From Thalassia testudinum (taxonomy: Eukaryota; Streptophyta; Magnoliopsida; Alismatales; Hydrocharitaceae), in NCBI GenBank assembly GCA_037157565.1, contig JAZHRO010000073.1, forward strand, positions 14,514,501 through 14,578,500: a stretch of 64,000 nt of DNA. The letters are read 5' to 3'. The notes below the pieces were generated by a model. That model did no database searches and had not been told where the DNA came from. It saw nothing but the letters and a program-made list of their open reading frames with translations. A program made the position numbers and the translations under genes. The stretch's first letter is position 1, and every line of letters starts with the position of its first letter. Of this stretch, positions 47,131-59,250 are shown in pieces.

Positions 47131-48909
47131 TTGCATCGGCTTACTGTCCATGAGGTGGTGGGGGAGCGGAAGGGGTAGAGTATGTGGGGTTCTGCATCAA
47201 AGGCGACTGTCCTTGAGCATAACAAGGTGGTGCAGGAGGTGCTTGTAATATGGCGTGTGCCTGTCCCTGTGGTGCCTAAAACCTAGGCGGGCGCCTTGGT
47301 TTTGCACATGCCGAGGGTTTGGGACGGGTTGGGAGGGTAAGGCCCCTTGAGTCCTATGCTCCTACAACAGCTAGTTTTGTGTGTTTTGTATAGTTTGTAT
47401 TCGGTTAGCCATCACCTTCATTATCTGCAAGCTATCCTATGTAGATTTCCTCATCGATTCTTGTAGCTCCTCTTTCAATGCCTCTAGAGGGTCAGCCCTC
47501 TTTGGAGGGTGACGGGCAGCTTAGTGCAGAGGCTGGTATATAGAACGGGGTTGCTGCTGATACGGGAATGGTTGCTGCCTAGGGTATGTGTTTTGCGCAT
47601 TCTCGTATTGCCTGGTTTGGTAGTGTGGATCTTGATGTGGTCTCTGCGAGTTACCAGACTAGGAGAAGTTCGAATTCTAGCACCAACCAGGGTTATACGT
47701 CTCTGAATATGGGTTATTATGCCCATATCCTTGAATGGCACTAACGTCCTCGTAGGTCGAAGACGTCTGAGACGTATATCCATCAAGGGGATACATATTA
47801 TAGTCTGCAGGTAGTGCGAACCCTGGTCATATGGTGCCAGATCGGGATTATTTACGGGATCCTGATATGCAGGATCTCGTAAATAAGGAGAAGATGCATC
47901 CTGAGTGAGTAGATTGACTCAAACAGGGGGCTCGGGGTGCATAGGAGGGTCTTGGAGCGGCGGAGTCCATGTTAGATTGATCCTGACTAATTTGGTCAAT
48001 CTTTTTCTTGATCAGGTTTATTCTATCTAGCTGCTTGATGATGATGTCCATGTCGACTCGAATAGACATAGTGTGAGCCTCATGGACACCAACCCACTGC
48101 TGACCAGGCCGCTGGAACTGGTTCATGGATGCGGCATTCATCGAGTTCTCCACCAAAGATTCGAACAACTCAAATGCATTGTTCTCATCTTTCGCGAGGA
48201 AATTCCTGCCACTAGATGCATCGACCAAATACTGATGTGTGTCATCTAGCCCATGGTAAAAGATTTGAGTGAGGTGCCATCTGGGTATACCATGGTGCGG
48301 GCATTTCTAGAGAAGGTCGTGAAATCGATCCCAGGCGTCATGCAATTTCTTCCCAGCTCCTTGGGAGAAAGCCGTGATTGCACGCCTCATCGCGTTCATT
48401 CAACCAATCGGGAAGAACTTTTGTAGGAATTCAAGTCGTAATTCTGACCAGGTTCCAATGGGCTTCCCAATGGTCTTGAACCAGTATGAAGCTTTGTCCC
48501 ATAGGGAAAATGGAAAAAGCTTCATCAGAACAATCCCAAGATCAATATTCCTGGGTCAAATCGTTTCTGCGAGTTGACTCAGGTCCTCTAAGTGCTGGAA
48601 CGGATCTTCGCTTGAGTTTCCATAAAAGTGACTACTGATCAACCCGATCACTTTTTGCTTGAGCTCAAACACGTCTCCGCCTATAGGAATCCTTACTAAG
48701 GGTGCGGCGATCGGTGTAGCTGGATCATAGAAATCCCGAAGTTGTTCTCCTCATAGTGGATGCTACATTCTGTCAAGCATCGTCAAAATACGGTCCATGC
48801 TCTGCTGATGTCGTTCCTCAGATTCTACAACCCAGGCCTTTAGATGAGCCATCAGGTCCAGATTACCAACATCCTGGCCTGGTCTAGGTCCAGGTCCAGA
48901 ATTAGCCAT
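47131..48909 (-). pseudogene. gag: Element G gag
   Basis: The start is at the Met at 48907-48909 (MANSGPGPRPGQDV). Blocks in order: VRIPIGGDVFELKQKVIGLI and SEDPFQHLEDLSQL (about 48580-48700), LFPFSLWDKASYWFKT (about 48500), FLQKFFPIG, MRRAITAFSQGAGKKLHDAW, CPHHGIPRWHLTQIFYHGL (about 48290), and FLAKDENNAFELFESLVENS (about 48170). A Gln/Pro-rich linker follows to about 47140. It parallels the gag at 1-2155 block for block. Stops (near 48760, 48410 and 48310) and a frameshift near 47850 disable it. Confidence 0.87.
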
Positions 48910-50394
48910 TGCGGCTAAGGGAGTAGAAGGAGTGGGGGGAGAAGATGGTCCTGGCGAGGTGACTCACCTCCTTGGGAGTAGCTCCCAAGGTCAAACCAAT
49001 TGAGGTCTAAGTGACCTCATTCCTTGCATACACCACCCAACTCCTGGGTTGGTGTAGCCAAGCCAGACAAGGCTAAGGCGCTGTTAATCTGATGGTCCTT
49101 ATGATCGGGTGATCAGATTTTTCGTTCTAAGTTCGAATTCCTGAAGAAAAATTCGTCGTACAACCGACTGAAAGTGATTCCTACCTTTCAAGCTGACCCA
49201 GCCAAGAGGTTGAAAGCACCTAGTAGTATGACAACGAATTCAGGTTGATCTCATGTTTTAAAATTGATTTTAGCCCATTTTCTTTAGTTGGGTTTTGTGG
49301 TGAGTGGCCCACTAGGTGACCAAGCTCATCGGCTAAGCACTAGAATTGATTAAGTCTAGTCTAGCCCAAATGTGGTCTCTAGATTGTAACCATAAAGATG
49401 TAACCTAGTGTTCATACAATTCTAGGGTTTTTTATTCTTTTGTTTGTTCTTCTTCAGCAGACCACAAGAATAAAAATAGTTCTCTAAACAAAATTGGAAT
49501 CCAATTAAACTGAATTTGGCAAGTAGATTCTCTTTTCAATTATCTTTTCAGAGAATATTTTTTTTGTAATTTTTACTATTTCAATCAAATTTGTAGAGAT
49601 TTTTAAATGTCAAGGGGTCAAATATCAAAAATTCAAAAAAATAATGGAAATTAAAGACAATGAGATCAGCTTTCAAACCCCACAATTTTTAGCCAAAATA
49701 GATTCACGGATTGCTCGAAATTGCTTTTGGAATTTTGAAAAATCTCAAATCTGGGTTAGTCTAACCCTCTTGCACTTCGCGAATTTTTAAAAATTCTGTG
49801 CTTGGAAGTTTTTGAAAAGAACAGTGTCATTTGAATGACCGTTTTAAAATGAAGGTCCAACTTGAATTTCAGAATTTTTCGCTCATTAATTTTTTGGAAA
49901 ATGAATTTTTAAAACGGACTTTGAAGTCTGGGCAAAAATTAGAGGGTGGTGAAGAAGCTTTTAAAAGGTGTTTGGGTTTAAAATTCAAATTTCTCACCAA
50001 AAAGATTTTTCCTTTTTTTTTTCAAAAACTTTTGAATTTTTTTTTCAAAGGATTTTCAAAAATATATATTTTTTTGCCTTTTCAACACTAACCTAGAATT
50101 CAAAAAGAAACCCAATCTAACTACCAAGATTTTTTTCTTTGATTTATTTTTTCTTCTTTTTCACGAAACTGAATAAGCTTTTTTTTTTTTGAAATGAACT
50201 TGCTAGAAACAAATCTAACCTAGGGTTCAAAAAAAAAACCTACACTAAGGCAGATATGTTGTGCACCTGGAATTTTTTTCCACGCTCGTTGTGTGTGGAG
50301 ATCCCATTTCTTTTTCTATTTTTCCTGCACATCCAAAGACAAGCAGAGACAGATTTGTCAGTGATAGCTAAAAAGATCGAAATCATAAAATGAT
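48910..50394 (-). other. 5' leader of element G
   Basis: Long untranslated stretch between primer site and gag. It is T-rich on the plus strand (so A-rich in the transcript), with homopolymer runs near 49560, 50010-50070 and 50180. No conserved frame is seen. Confidence 0.65.
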
Positions 50395-50418
50395 GTTGCC
50401 TCCCCAGCAATGGCACCA
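50395..50418 (-). other. Primer binding site of element G (tRNA-Asp type, diverged)
   Basis: The minus strand starts TGGTGCCATTGCTGGGGAGG, two bases inside the LTR end at 50421. It matches the tRNA-Asp PBS with a few transitions and has the same GGGGAGGCAAC extension as element F (62573-62596). Confidence 0.8.
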
Positions 50419-50420
50419 TT

Positions 50421-52759
50421 TGACAGAAGCCATTCTTCACGCATTTTAAAGTCGTTGGAAGTTGTAGTATAATCACGCTAAAATGCCTTTCAAAAAATGA
50501 TTTTGTAAAGATAACGAGACTTGCATCCCGGTCATTTGTCTCTGGGAGGCGTTTATGCAAATTTGAAATTGATATTTTTCTCTCTAATTGCTTAAAATTA
50601 CACGTCAGTTTCTAATCGTCAAATCAATGTTTGGCCACTTTTATTATGAACCCTGATTACGTGTGTAAGTGTTAGATAGTTGACAAACGTGAAAGTGTGA
50701 GTTTCAGTACGCACGATTTTAGTTATGTGGTAGCTGTTGATGGAAAATGCGTTAATCGTTAGATCCTCAATATTTTCTGGTACTGACATGCTTGTTGCAA
50801 TAGACAATACTTAAAAGCAGGCAACTTTAATCGTACAAAATATATTGCAATCAATAAGCTCATGGTGATTCTCAACACGGAGACATATATACAAAGAAAA
50901 TTCTTTCATTCATTCAGGAGGGTGTTTGCAACATGAATTAGAGGAAAGCTTATAAAGGAAAGCTTGAAAACATAAATCTAACAAACAGAAAATGATTGCA
51001 TACATGAATCTATGGGGGATTTTGCATGCATTATTGGGAGAGAATAAAGAGCTATACTACAAAGCAGTAATAAAAGCATGTAAACTATGAAGAACTAGCT
51101 ACTAATCTAGTAGAAATAAGGGCATTCGGAGGTGGGCTCCGATGGCCTTTGAATGGTTGAGAGAAGGAGGGGCGGCCAATGGTGCTTAGGCTGGCCCTTG
51201 GAGAGAGGTTGGAGAGGTGATCCAGCATCCTGGCGTGGAGATGGTGCTGTCCATGGTGGAGTTACTCGTGGAGGTGGAGTGGAGGTAGATGTAGCTAACC
51301 TAAATGTAAGCCAAGTGTGAATGAATGCCAAGAATGGGATGGGTGCAAATGGCCACCCCTTAGGTCTTTTTATAGACCTAAGGAAGACTCTCTAGAGAAG
51401 TGTGGAACTCTCTAGAGAGAGCTCCAAGAGTGGCCGGCCAAAGAGAGAGAGAGAGAGGTGGTTCTTAGATCCACCATTTGTGGATCTCCAATTTGAATGG
51501 CTCTTGGTTGCTAATTTTGGCAACCAAGAATGGCTCAACCTTTGGAAGAACCTAGAACACTCTAGGTGGTATGGGAGTGCATGAATGGGTGTGTGTGTGT
51601 GTGTGTGTGTGGTTGTTCCCTATGTGTCTAAGTGATATAGGTTAGGTCCTAAGGGGGTTTAGGTTGGTGTAGGTCTTAAATTAGGGTTGCAAACCCTAAT
51701 TGCTAAGGGGGAAATTCAATTAAACTTAACACAAGTTTAATTGAATGGGTGTGAACCTAATTGAGAGTGAAATAACTCAGTTAGGTTGGGCTTAGGTCAA
51801 TTGAACTTTCATTGAGTCCAATTGGACTTGTATGGGTTGAGATCTGAGATCATTTGGACCCTATGAGTCCAATTGACTAGGCAATGGTAATTTACTATGA
51901 TCTAAGTCAATTAGGTTTAGTGAGGACCTAATTAGGTCCTTAAGGAGGTCTAGAGGTGATGTACTAGGGTTAGGGTACCTTAAATTAGGTTGATAGGGGA
52001 TTAGAATTGGGTTTAGGGAGCTAGAGATCCAAGATCAAGGCTTGAATCTCAAAACAGGAATTGGAGAGCAGTTCCAGACATCCAATAATAGCATCAGACG
52101 ACTTATACTAAAAAATCAGAAGTCTAGACTTCAGTTCTGGACGTCTAATCAGAGTCAGGAAGGATTCTAGGATCTGTCTTGGGTGTTCTGCAGAAATTGG
52201 ACATCTGACCAAGTGTCTGGACATCCAATAATACTGCAGAAGCTAGTTTAAGGTGTGTTGGAGTTGGCTAAGGATTCTGGATGTCCTATAATTCATCTGG
52301 ATGTCTAGATTTAGGTTGGAATTATGGTTTTACGGTTTCCTAGGGTGCGGTGACCTAATCTAAGGGTGGCTATGGCTTGGGGAAGCTTTTAGGCTACCCT
52401 AGGACTAGGATGGTCCTAAGTTCTTCATATTTTACTGCTTTATTCCTACCTAATAGAATAGTATACCTCAACTCCTTTACATTGTTATCTACTACATCTA
52501 ATCTTGGTCTTCCGCTCTAGCTCTGCTGCAACACCAGTTATTCCAGCTTCAGATCCAGCTTCAGATCTACCTTCTGGTCAGCTTATTACCTGTATTTGTC
52601 ATAATGCAGCTAATCAGTACATTATAGCATTATTTTATGCATAGCTAAAAGAAAGCAGTAAAGGTGTTAGTAATGATTATGCATGCATGAATTACCTTAA
52701 GTTACACTAAGTCCTAGCCTAATTTAGGTCAATTAAGACCTATGATTGCTTCGCAATTA
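50421..52759 (-). repeat. 5' LTR of element G
   Basis: It runs from TGACAGAAGCC to TTCGCAATTA (2339 bp), and the terminal CA has changed to TA. It is followed by GGCTT (52760-52764), which pairs with GCCTT before the 3' LTR. It is collinear with 33252-35571, with GT microsatellite 51592-51612, GACGTC-like sites 52070-52320 and the U5-like block CCCGGTCATTTGTCTCTGGGAGG near 50527. Confidence 0.88.
51358..51383 (-). promoter_or_regulatory. TATA box inside a perfect 10-bp inverted repeat, G 5' LTR
   Basis: CCTTAGGTCT and AGACCTAAGG flank TTTTAT. The minus strand reads TATAAAAA across the loop. It lies about 1.38 kb from the LTR 5' end, a plausible core promoter for element G. Confidence 0.6.
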
Positions 52760-52764
52760 GGCTT

Positions 52765-54994
52765 CACCTCTTCTTTTCTTCTTCCTTCTCTGGCTTTCCT
52801 CTTCAGAATCTGGCTAAGTGTCAATCGGAGTTCCCTGTAACAAAACCCTCCCCTACCCGTGCAACTCTCCTCTCTCTTTTTCTCTTAGGATCTTCTCTCC
52901 CAGAGCCACAGGGTATCCGGGTTATCGGGTTCAGGCACGTACCCAGGTCCAAACTCATCAGCGTGTGGTGGTGAGCGAGGAGTGTAGGCCAGGTTATCAG
53001 GTCAGGCTAGATCCATGGGTACGTGTCGCGGACAAGGCTGGGTGAGCGGGTGAGAGGGACCTCACCCCGTGAACTGAGGCAAACAACTATCAACACAAAA
53101 TCAATTTATGCAGGTGCACGTCTTCAGCACTTTCCAATGTGGGACTATCTGCGCCCCCTCCTTCGCATGTCTATAGCACGGGGTCTCCCTTAAATTGCCT
53201 CAACTCGCGAGGTTCGTATCTTCAATTGAGGACCTAGACTTATGTGCGAGATGCTTCCGCGCGATCTGGGGCTTTAACCTGGGATCGAAGTGCCTGGAGC
53301 GAGCTTCAAGCAAGCTTGAAGCTTGCTCATTAAGGGTAGATAGAGCGTACTTCTAAAATCAATAAAAAAGCCTTTCGACCACGTCAAAACGCTCAGGGAG
53401 GGTCGCCAAAGCATGGTGAACATGATAGGGGTGCTTGTGTGGTGTGTAGATGTCTGTGAGTGTGTGGTGAGGTCGGACTGTGTGCATGTGAGTGGGTGTG
53501 TTCGGGGGGTGACTTGGGTGGATAAGGGATTGAATAGGAAGAGGGGAAATCTGCAAAAGGATGTCGCAATGGTTGTGCGCTTGTTGGCAAGGGATTTGGT
53601 GGTCTGTGGAGGTGGGATGGTCTCACCAGAGGGGGTGGTAGGATATGGAGATGGAGTTGTGAAGAAGCATCGGTGGTCTATTTGAAGTGGGGTGAGTGCG
53701 AAAATAAAGTAAAGAAGGTAAGGGATTTAGCTAGGAGGTAGGTGGACGAAGTGGGATAGAGATGGCGTCGGATGTGGTGTTGCTGACATCGGAGATGAAG
53801 GCGGCTTCGGTGAGGTAGAAACGACGAGGACGAAGGGGAACGGGCATCTGCTGGTATAGTGAGACGTGGACAGAGACGAGGAAGATGAATCCACCACTGG
53901 TATTGTGGAAGAATGACGAGAAAAGGTAGAGGGGAATTGTCGGACGTCGAGGAGCCTTTGGTCGTGTAAGAGAGAGAGAGGAATTGTGGGGATTCACGGC
54001 CAATTTCGAGTGTGAAGAGATCAGCGAGCTCTGAGGGTCCTTATAAAGGGTTCTAGGGGGCAGTTAGAGCTTGGGAAGAAAGCTTCCCAAGCTTGGAAGG
54101 TCGTTGGATTTGGGAGTTTTTTAGATACCCAAATCTCTCATGCATTCGCATGAAAGATTGGGAAGGATTTACTGTGCATGGACAGGTTTAGATTGAAGAG
54201 ATTTTCTCAACGAATCTCCCTTTCAATTTTGGAAGAGATTCGCTAAGCAATTAAGGAGAAATCTCTGGTCAAAGATTGTCAGAGTAGGTTTCCTCCTCGA
54301 TAATGGTAGAGGGACCTAATTGTGAAGATGACGAGGAAGTTAAGGGGCTAAATGCAAGGGTTTTTAAATATCAGGGGTATAAATGTAATCAGACAGGACC
54401 ATTTTGCAAACTAGGTCAAGATAAGTTCTCCTTGGGTCCAAATTTTTGTTCAAACCTAACTTGGACCTAAGGAATCCAATAGTGAAGTTGGATTTTGGTT
54501 TTGACCACATTTGACTGGGTAATTTATATAAAAACGTAAATTAGGGTAAATATCTGTCTGAGACTCCATTTTGGGTCAAGATGGGTTCTGATGGTCAAAT
54601 TGAAGATACTAAACCCTAGAGAATATTTTTCTATGATTTTTATAGTGTTTAAGTGAATTTTATCTTGACCAGAACCTTGGTTAATTAAGTGGGTCTATTT
54701 TTAGGATTTTGAAAGTCATTTAATTCTCAAAACATGTGTAAACCCTTTTCTGACTGATCTAACATACTTGTTATCCTATTAAGACCATTTGACCTTTATT
54801 CAGCCCTTGAGAAAACTCGTGGTTGTATTGCATTCATGAAAAGCTGGAAAAGTTAAAGTTTTAACCTTAGTTTCTTATTTTTCCCTCAGAATGCTTATGC
54901 AATGAATTATGACCTTCAGTTGGTTATGTAGGAGCATTTACTGACTTAATTGGATCAAAAAGAGCTAGTTAGGGCTCATGATGGTGTTCCCATC
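52765..54994 (-). mobile_element. Solo LTR C (H family), right part
   Basis: Continues the C/T-rich tract cut at 33251. Shows the H-family order: AACAAAACCCTCCCC, ATGTGGGACTA (near 53141), the GGTCGCCAAAGC region, a TATA-like CTTATAAAGG (near 54040), TTTTTGTTCAAACCTAA, and the end GGTGTTCCCATCA. It is followed by the duplicated GTTCA (54995-54999). With the left part, the LTR is about 2.7 kb. Confidence 0.82.
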
Positions 54995-55017
54995 AGTTCA
55001 TTTCTTGGGACGACCTT
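54995..55017 (-). other. Chromovirus 5' leader, second part
   Basis: Joins to 32754 across solo LTR C. It leads directly to the primer site, so the native leader was only about 180 nt. Confidence 0.65.
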
Positions 55018-55029
55018 GCTCTGATACCA
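55018..55029 (-). other. Primer binding site of the chromovirus (tRNA-iMet)
   Basis: The minus strand reads TGGTATCAGAGC, the standard initiator-Met PBS of Del/Tekay and many other plant retrotransposons. It links the 5' LTR at 55030 and above to the gag at 32599, 22 kb away in the present sequence. Confidence 0.88.
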
Positions 55030-56006
55030 TCACTTGATCCCAGATCCCTATAGATCTCGAGATTGGCCCGCCTCGACTAATCCCAAAACCTAGTCGTCCA
55101 ACGAGAAATAACCAAAAGCAGGAAATATTCTCTAGCCACAAGTACAATGTAACTAAGCAGAAAAATATTGCAGAGACAGTAAAAGAACCAAAATGGAATG
55201 TCTCATAATAATATAGGCCATCACAACTACTACAGCCGAAAGTAAAGCAAGAAATATTACAAAAAAAGTATTTCATATAACAAAATACTCACTACCACAA
55301 AACAAGCTAGGAAATGGAAAGGAAACACAGCTAAGGCTAGGCTCGAATGGGCCCAGCTCCCTTTGTAGCCAGTGGTGCTGGCTGCTTAACTCCTTGACCT
55401 GAACAAGGCTATAAAATTATGTAGTTAGCTAACGTTGAGTAGAGTGGTAATTAAGCCATTTACATGCAATTAAAATAGGTAACTAATTTATTTTCATTCT
55501 CATTTAGCTCAACCAAGTATTTCTAAATTGTTTGTTCTTTTATTCATCTGGCCATTTCTGTATCTTGTCTGTTCCTCAAGGGAACGATCTTGATTGCAGT
55601 CTTTCCCGTGATGTAGGATGTACACGTGGTGATCTCCTAGCTGGGAGAGTCCCCCGTGGTAGTCCTACACCCAGTCAATCACCCCAAGGTCACGGTCGCG
55701 ACGTAGCGGTGACTACGGCACGTGTGAAAAGTGCATGGGTAGCTACCCCGCACTGGCGCACGATCAGTCATTTCCACTAGCGGGTGTGCCTAAAGGTACA
55801 GCATGGAACAGTATAGGGCCTTGCTCTCTCAGAACAAGGGTCTTGCCCCTCAGAACAGAACAGGGGTCTCGCCCCTCCGCAGTCCACGTACCCTCATCCG
55901 ACTATCTCGATTTTCCCTAGTGGGCATAACAAGAGTCGATGTAGGGCGGCTAGTCCTAACCCCGGGCCCCGTGGGTCGGCTAGCTCCCTCCCTACAATAA
56001 GTAGCT
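55030..56006 (-). repeat. 5' LTR of the chromovirus, inner part (cut by element F)
   Basis: From TCACTTGATCCC (end diverged from TGTTACGACCTGATCC) to CCCTACAATAAGTAGCT. It is collinear with 17036-18000 of the 3' LTR. In that copy the sequence runs on as GTAGCTCACCTCGG, which shows that F was inserted after TAGCT. The remainder lies beyond the window. Confidence 0.82.
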
Positions 56007-57716
56007 TGATGGAGAGATTCTCGCTTATTTATGACAGCAATAGAAGGATATGTCGTTGTGTTTTATGTGGTGGAAAATCTCTCAATCAAAACTAAATATC
56101 AAATTTAACCACAATAAAGATGTCGCATCCACAGGGAGGAATAGACCAATAAATTCACGAATCAAGGAATATACTGTTTGCAGACACTACTGCGACTTTA
56201 ATGCAAGGAATATGCTATTTTAAATGAAGCTTGCAATTTCCTTAAAAGTTCAGGGGTATTTATGCTATTTTCATGTCAGGAATTAAACTCCAAAAATATG
56301 TATATGATGCATGTGTAATGGCATATCATGTAAATTTAACTTGCATGCAAATTTGATTTGAAATTCAAAGTTAAATCATGCACATAACACAAGTGAAGTA
56401 ATTTCAGGAAACTATGAGTGCATCAATGCAATGTGGCCTGAATAAAATATTAACATCTAAATGACAGTGGCATTAGATGTAAATATTAATTGAGGAGAAA
56501 ACAGAGGATTTCTTCTCTCTCTTCCTCGTGTGGTCGGCCATGCACGGTTGGTAGCGAGAGTCTACAGGGCGGTGCACCTCAACGAGGGCTTTGCAATGGT
56601 GGTGACATGGCTGCCAGTGGTGGTCGGACAGAGAAGAATGGCCGCCGACCTATTGGCCCTATTGGAGGAGGTTCACCACGCTTGGAGAAGAAGAACAGCG
56701 CTGCTGCAGCCCGTGCGACTGCGTGTTGGGCATGTGCACGCAAGGCGTGCTAGGGCATGACTGGAGTGGCTTGCGGGTGTGGGTCACCTGTGGCTGGCTG
56801 CTGCCTACTGGCGCTGGTGCAGCGCGGGGGCGCCTGCAGGTAGGGCTGTGGCGTGACGCAGGCTGGAAGGGCGTGCCTGTAGCAATAGTGCGGAATTGGG
56901 TACGGTGCCTGCAAGCAGTGCGGGTGAGGGTAGGAAGAGAAGGGCGCGAGTGGTTGGGCGCAGCACTTGCAGGCGGCTGGGCGCACAAGGGGCTGGAGGC
57001 TAGGCGTAACGCCTGCGGGCGGCTGCTGCCTACGGTGAGGGAAGGCTCTGATGCTGCTAGGAGTGATGGTGCTGCGCGGGTGCTAGATGCAACGCGCAGG
57101 CTGGAAGGCGTGGCTGTGGCACCTACGGGCATGTGGTTGCAGGGTGCGATGTAGGGTGGGGTGCACTTGCAGTGAGAGGATGGTGCGGTGTGGGCAGACT
57201 GGCATGGTTGTAAAGGCACTCGCGTGTGGTGAACAGGCGGTGGAGGGTGTGCGCAGTGCACGCTTGGTTCCATAGTGTCCGCCCTCTCCACAGTAGGGAG
57301 GGTGGAGAAGAACGATATCCCCTCGGGGGAGGGGGAAGAAGCCGACCTCCTCTCCTTTACCAAGCCTCCTCTTAACTCCTCTCCCCACGCGAGTTAAGGG
57401 ATTCTCAAAATCCCTTACTAATTTTGGCTGGCAGCAATTGGGGGGTGTTGAGGCCGGCCGGAGGTTGAGGTAGGTGTTGAGGTAGCCGTTTGTTGGGGAA
57501 ATTTATCCCCCCCTCCTTGTTCTTCTCCAACATTATTCCTACAACAACAAAGCATAAAATAATTACATACTAAGTTATAGAATGCGATAAAATAGATAAA
57601 AACTCAAGTAGTGATGCATGCACTTATTTAATGACCTAATGTGATTATTAACAAACATACTATGTTAGAATTAAAGTACTTAGGCATAACAATAGTCCAT
57701 TAAAATAGACTCATCA
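56007..57716 (-). repeat. 3' LTR of element F
   Basis: From TGATGGAGAGATTCTC to ATAGACTCATCA (1710 bp), preceded by the target site TAGCT (56002-56006). It is collinear with 62600-63678. The U5-like block GTCGCATCCACAGGGAGG lies near 56120. A GC-rich middle (56520-57360) gives ORFs on both strands with no known domain. Confidence 0.85.
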
Positions 57717-59235
57717 AGTACCCCCATGCCTAGGATTTGCTAGTCCCTAGCAAAAATGAAAACTAATAGAAGTAATCAGACGATTTCTTCTTTTATTATT
57801 TCAAAACTTTAGAGATCTCGACAAATGTGAAGTGATAATAGCCTAGGTAACCTAGGTAACAGATCCAAGTGAAAAAGCCAATTCGCATTGGGAGTTCGTA
57901 CTTCACCCTTGGTAAATATTGCTGTCGGGATAGACAACTACTTCCCTCGGGGAAAAAGTAGAAGATAATATGTAATTTGACCCCGACGTTTGGCTTAGGT
58001 ATGAGATATCGAGTTGAATGGATTTGTATTTTGTGTCACACACTCATCTGGTGCTACATGTAGTCTAGTACTACAGACTCTAGATCTCTAGACAATTAGA
58101 CAAGTCAACTCTGAGAGAGGCTAAACAATTATGCTCTCTTGATGTTCCTGGGCACTCACTCTTTTCTTTCTTTTCTTTCTGAGATCACAAATCTCGCCAG
58201 ATTTAGTAACTGTACTCGCTGTTTGGTGGCCTCACATGGCGTTCACACTTTAATTAAAGTTCTAATAACTCTACAACTAAATTAGAGTCCTCAACTAGTA
58301 TTCGGGCGATCAGAAATACTGAAAGGTAGGTATGGGTCATATTTGGTGGAACACGATAAGTGTTTTTGTTGCCTCAGAAATAATGTTACAACCATAAAAT
58401 ATAACCTTGGACTCTTTTCTTTTTCTTTTCTCTCTTTCTTTTCTTTTTTTTTTCTCTCTTTTCTTCTTTTTTTTTGTATTTGTTTCTTCTTCTCTTTTTC
58501 CTTTTTCTTTCTTTATTAATCTACATAACACGACACAGACTTTTATTTATGAGGCATTATTAGGGATGATGATGGTCAAGAGGATATTGTGTGGCTTATT
58601 TGGTGGAAGTACCTATTCTCGGCACTGGGAAGGAATGGATGAGACAGGCGTATTTCTGACCTTTGACACTTTTACCTTCCTTCAGCCAAGGACTCTATGA
58701 AGGATGGTCGTAACCATCCACCATGGTCATAGCTTTATTAAGACTCAATCTCTGTGTATCTGCCTTATTTGGTGGCTCTCAGGAATTCACACAAAGTACG
58801 CACATAGGAACAGAGAGCGAAAACTATGCCTAACTTTGAAGTATCATCAACTAATTATCCAAAACTTAAGAGTCCTTGCACTAGACTTAGCACACGAGTA
58901 ATCTCTCTACTTTCATCTCACAAATATGGGGTGGATCTACTAGAAGATAGTATGCCTGACTCCCTATTAACTATCCAAGGGTTCAGTAGACTACAAATGC
59001 TTATTGGTTTTCTTCAAGGATCCATTACCCAGTCTACGTGCATGTGAAATAAATGTACTGAATTCTAAACTTAAGAAATAATTCAAGAAGAAAAACCTTT
59101 AATGGCAAAGATATTTTGCTAGGGACTAACCCATTCAGCTCAAGAAAAGAGAATTTTTTTTTTATATGCTAACCTAAATGCATGAATACTTCCTAACATG
59201 CAAAATACATGAATACTTCCTAAAATGCAAAATGC
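57717..59235 (-). other. Element F: polypurine tract and 3' noncoding region
   Basis: The PPT on the minus strand is CCTAGGCATGGGGG (57721-57734), four bases from the LTR. The next 1.5 kb is noncoding and collinear with element G (35572-36237 plus 41653-42734). Notable repeated phrases are TTTGGTGGCCTC (58222), ATATTTGGTGGAAC (58339), TTATTTGGTGGAAG (58598) and TTATTTGGTGGCTC (58767). The T-rich tract at 58415-58520 yields a spurious ORF. Confidence 0.82.
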
Positions 59236-59250
59236 ACCCCCCATGCCTAA
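59236..59250 (-). other. Internal polypurine-like tract of element F
   Basis: The minus strand reads TTAGGCATGGGGGG, repeating the PPT at 57721 and matching the internal tract of element G at 42735-42750. Confidence 0.7.

Noticed and set aside
56490..57388. Several long ORFs on both strands in the F LTR, repeated at 63083-63681
   Set aside because: GC-rich LTR sequence gives open frames on both strands. The two copies differ by frameshifts and no family is recognised.
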